From NCBI RefSeq assembly GCF_000297435.1, contig NZ_CAIP01000250.1, positions 1-25,042 of the forward strand: a stretch of 25,042 bases of DNA, in the 5' to 3' direction. Positions 23,546 through 25,042 of the stretch are shown piece after piece. The notes under the pieces are model-generated. The model was not told where the DNA came from. It ran no database searches and saw only the letters and a program-made list of their open reading frames with translations. Made by a program: the position numbers and the translations under genes. Position 1 is the stretch's first letter, and each line of letters opens with the position of its first letter. The stretch comes from Microcystis sp. T1-4. Lineage in GTDB: Bacteria > Cyanobacteriota > Cyanobacteriia > Cyanobacteriales > Microcystaceae.

Positions 23546-24486
23546 AGTTTTCCTAACCAATCGGGGTCACTATTATTAAACCATTGTTGCACACCAAAAC
23601 CTAAAGCTCGCTCCTTTTTGGGGTATTCTTGTGCTAGACGTAGAGCGGATTTTCTGCCGATATTAGTTTCTAAAACCGAGGAAAACACTAAATCTAAGGG
23701 ATATTTTTCCCAGAGATGTCTTAACCCTTGGATTGAACCGGTAATAGCAGGTTTAATCACAAAAATTCCTCGCCATCCCCGTTGATAACATTCCTCTATT
23801 TGTCGAAGATTGCCTAGGGATTCATCTAAAGCAATTCCTGTGGTAAAATCTTGACTTAATTGCAACATTTCTAACCATTGAGACGGGGGTAAAGGTTGTT
23901 CAATAAATTCAATTATTTGACATTCATCGGCAATTTTTAACCAGATTTTACTCTCAGCAATACTTAATCCCCCATTGGCATCTAAACGCAATTTAATGTT
24001 CCTGGGTAATCGGTCAATTAATTTTTCAAATAAGGTTAACTCTTGCTTGAGAGAATTAACTGCAATTTTCCATTTATAAGTATTAGTTTGATTGACGGCT
24101 AAAATATCATCCAGACAGGGAAATACTGCCGCACCAGTGGGTAATAAATAACTATAGTTTTTTGTTTCTAATTCTCTTGATTGATTCTCTATACTTAAAT
24201 CTTCTAAAGCTGATTCAAAGGCAAATTGACAAGCGGGAAATTGTTCAGGAATAGAAAAAATTGAATTTATTGATAGGGGATTTTCGAGACTTTGACAAAA
24301 TAATATTGCTGCCGATAATGTTTCCGAACCAAATTCAGGTAAAGGAGCAATTTCTCCCCATCCAATACGTCCATCTTCAGCTTCTAAGCGAATAATAATT
24401 CCTTCCCTAATTTGCCATAGTCTGTGATGGGTTTGTAGGGGACGCAGCAAAGGACGCTGATAAACACGAAATTGCCAGAAATACAT
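23521..24486 (-). CDS. menC: o-Succinylbenzoate synthase (MenC)
   Basis: A 321-residue enolase-superfamily enzyme that dehydrates SHCHC to o-succinylbenzoate. Catalytic lysines are K138 and K140 (YKWKIAV), metal ligands D169 (LRLDANGG), E196 (EFIEQPLPP) and D221 (IALDESLG), and the second base K245 (FVIKPAITGS). All are present, so it should be active. In cyanobacteria it serves phylloquinone for photosystem I. It is first in the menC-menE pair. There is no clear ribosome site before ATG 24486; the leader is the arm of a dispersed repeat that is also found before the left-edge TPR gene. Confidence 0.93.
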   Translation of the reverse strand: MYFWQFRVYQRPLLRPLQTHHRLWQIREGIIIRLEAEDGRIGWGEIAPLPEFGSETLSAAILFCQSLENPLSINSIFSIPEQFPACQFAFESALEDLSIENQSRELETKNYSYLLPTGAAVFPCLDDILAVNQTNTYKWKIAVNSLKQELTLFEKLIDRLPRNIKLRLDANGGLSIAESKIWLKIADECQIIEFIEQPLPPSQWLEMLQLSQDFTTGIALDESLGNLRQIEECYQRGWRGIFVIKPAITGSIQGLRHLWEKYPLDLVFSSVLETNIGRKSALRLAQEYPKKERALGFGVQQWFNNSDPDWLGKLWTTSANN

Positions 24487-24494
24487 GATTAACT

Positions 24495-24535
24495 ATAAGT
24501 AGTCGTGAAAAATTAATTTTCTAGTTGAGATAGAA
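24495..24535. repeat. Arm of the dispersed repeat seen at 867-966
   Basis: ataagtagtcgtgaaaaatt and the following bases match the left arm at 867. The partner arm is not clear here. It forms the immediate menC leader. Confidence 0.5.
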
Positions 24536-24638
24536 GACCTTTTAGTGTTCAGTAATCAGTGAAAGGCTGCAGCTCAATTTTATAGAAATATCTATATCAT
24601 ATTTTGGGCTTGTAAGTAAGTAATCTCAATTAATTGTT

Positions 24639-24724
24639 AGGGAGGCACAATTATTTTTAGGATGAGTTAGCGGTAGCTTAACATGAGCAGGCGTTGGGTT
24701 TCATGCTTCAAACCAACCTACGTT
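24639..24724 (-). repeat. 86-bp dispersed repeat, copy B (inverted)
   Basis: The reverse complement matches 11163-11248 with a handful of substitutions and a 1-2 bp length change. The two copies face each other across about 13.4 kb holding the restriction island and menCE. Confidence 0.85.
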
Positions 24725-24767
24725 CTTTATAGAGTTTGTCAGCGAAACGTTTTTTGTCTTAAAGTCC

Positions 24768-24800
24768 AGAAAACGGGTTTCTCCGAGAAACCCGTTTTCT
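24768..24800. repeat. 33-bp palindrome, copy B
   Basis: Same 15-bp arms as at 17421-17453, with loop ccg in place of cgg. It lies in the gene-poor stretch 24487-25042. Confidence 0.9.
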
Positions 24801-24860
24801 AGGTGACTTAGAAGGAGAGCTTAGACACTTAGATAAAGAAATTACCCACTGGAATGCTCC

Positions 24861-25042
24861 CTAAAGCTGGTAAAGTGCCAGTAAATCCGCTTGCCCTGAG
24901 CTACGTCGAAGGGCAGTGATATTTATTAATAAATCATTGCTGGATTGGAAGCCAGCCATGCCACCATTAATCAGAAACGGCAATGAGTCCTGTGGGGCGA
25001 CAAATGACGGTGATTCGCAGTTAGAAAAAGACAACCACCGCC
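24861..25042 (-). CDS. Possible C-terminal end of a gene running in from the right
   Basis: An open minus-strand frame from the window edge to TAG at 24861-24863, about 60 codons, with protein-like content (SLPFLINGGMAGFQSSNDLL). A REP-like palindrome (24892-24915) is read through as LRRSSGQA. No family is recognised, and another frame on the plus strand is also open here, so this is tentative. Confidence 0.25.
   Translation of the reverse strand, partial: RWLSFSNCESPSFVAPQDSLPFLINGGMAGFQSSNDLLINITALRRSSGQADLLALYQL
24892..24915. repeat. REP-like palindrome (tgccctgag...agggca)
   Basis: Arms tgccct and agggca around gagctacgtcga. It resembles the ccctgagc...tcgaaggg palindromes scattered through many bacterial genomes. 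Confidence 0.55.

Noticed and set aside
24958..25042. Plus-strand open frame with ATG at 24958 running off the edge
   Set aside because: Only 28 codons are visible and the composition is not convincing; the minus-strand frame looks more protein-like.

Overview
The window looks like a unicellular, Microcystis-like cyanobacterium. HIP1 octamers (GCGATCGC) recur, for example near 73, 742, 3444, 15740, 16077 and 20284. There is an NDH-1 proton-pumping subunit (ndhD) and a menC-menE pair, which in cyanobacteria feeds phylloquinone synthesis. The intergenic DNA is crowded with short dispersed repeats and MITE-like elements. The organism is inferred; no rRNA or tRNA is present to confirm it.

Layout. 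(a) 1-3577, minus strand: a wHTH/acetyltransferase-like protein, a P-loop ATPase, and an inactive-STAND-like protein with TPRs that runs off the left edge. Repeat DNA separates them. (b) 3737-4950, plus strand: a YiaA/B-type membrane protein and a COQ4-family protein. The terminator after the COQ4 gene has been split by a 145-bp MITE. (c) 5067-8112, minus strand: a DUF4351/Rpn-like protein, a GXWXG/DUF4334 protein, a free-standing recombinase core-binding-like domain and an SH3-like-barrel protein. (d) 8358-11056: a cysteine desulfurase convergent with ndhD. (e) 11266-22075, plus strand: a type I restriction-modification island in two halves. hsdM, hsdS and an AlbA_2/HATPase gene overlap by a few bases. 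About 1.37 kb of debris follows: a YEP-like tandem repeat, a duplicated wHTH fragment, two antitoxin genes without toxins, and two MITEs with intact target-site duplications. Then come hsdR and a YgjP-like metallopeptidase. (f) 22172-24486, minus strand: menC and menE, then 556 bp of repeats and a possible partial gene at the right edge.

How the genes work together. HsdM, HsdS and HsdR would form one restriction-modification complex. The AlbA_2 protein is translationally coupled to it, and YgjP-like genes are familiar companions of hsdR. MenC makes o-succinylbenzoate and MenE activates it with CoA. The ATPase and the inactive-STAND/TPR protein resemble a two-component NTPase signalling or conflict unit.

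The best leads are the decayed centre of the restriction island (double antitoxin scar, duplicated wHTH end, adjacent MITEs), the MITE inside a terminator, the ATPase plus inactive-STAND/TPR pair, the 34-codon in-frame extension past a TAG stop, and a COQ4 homologue in a lineage that makes plastoquinone rather than ubiquinone. I did not find a complete system that I can call new with confidence.
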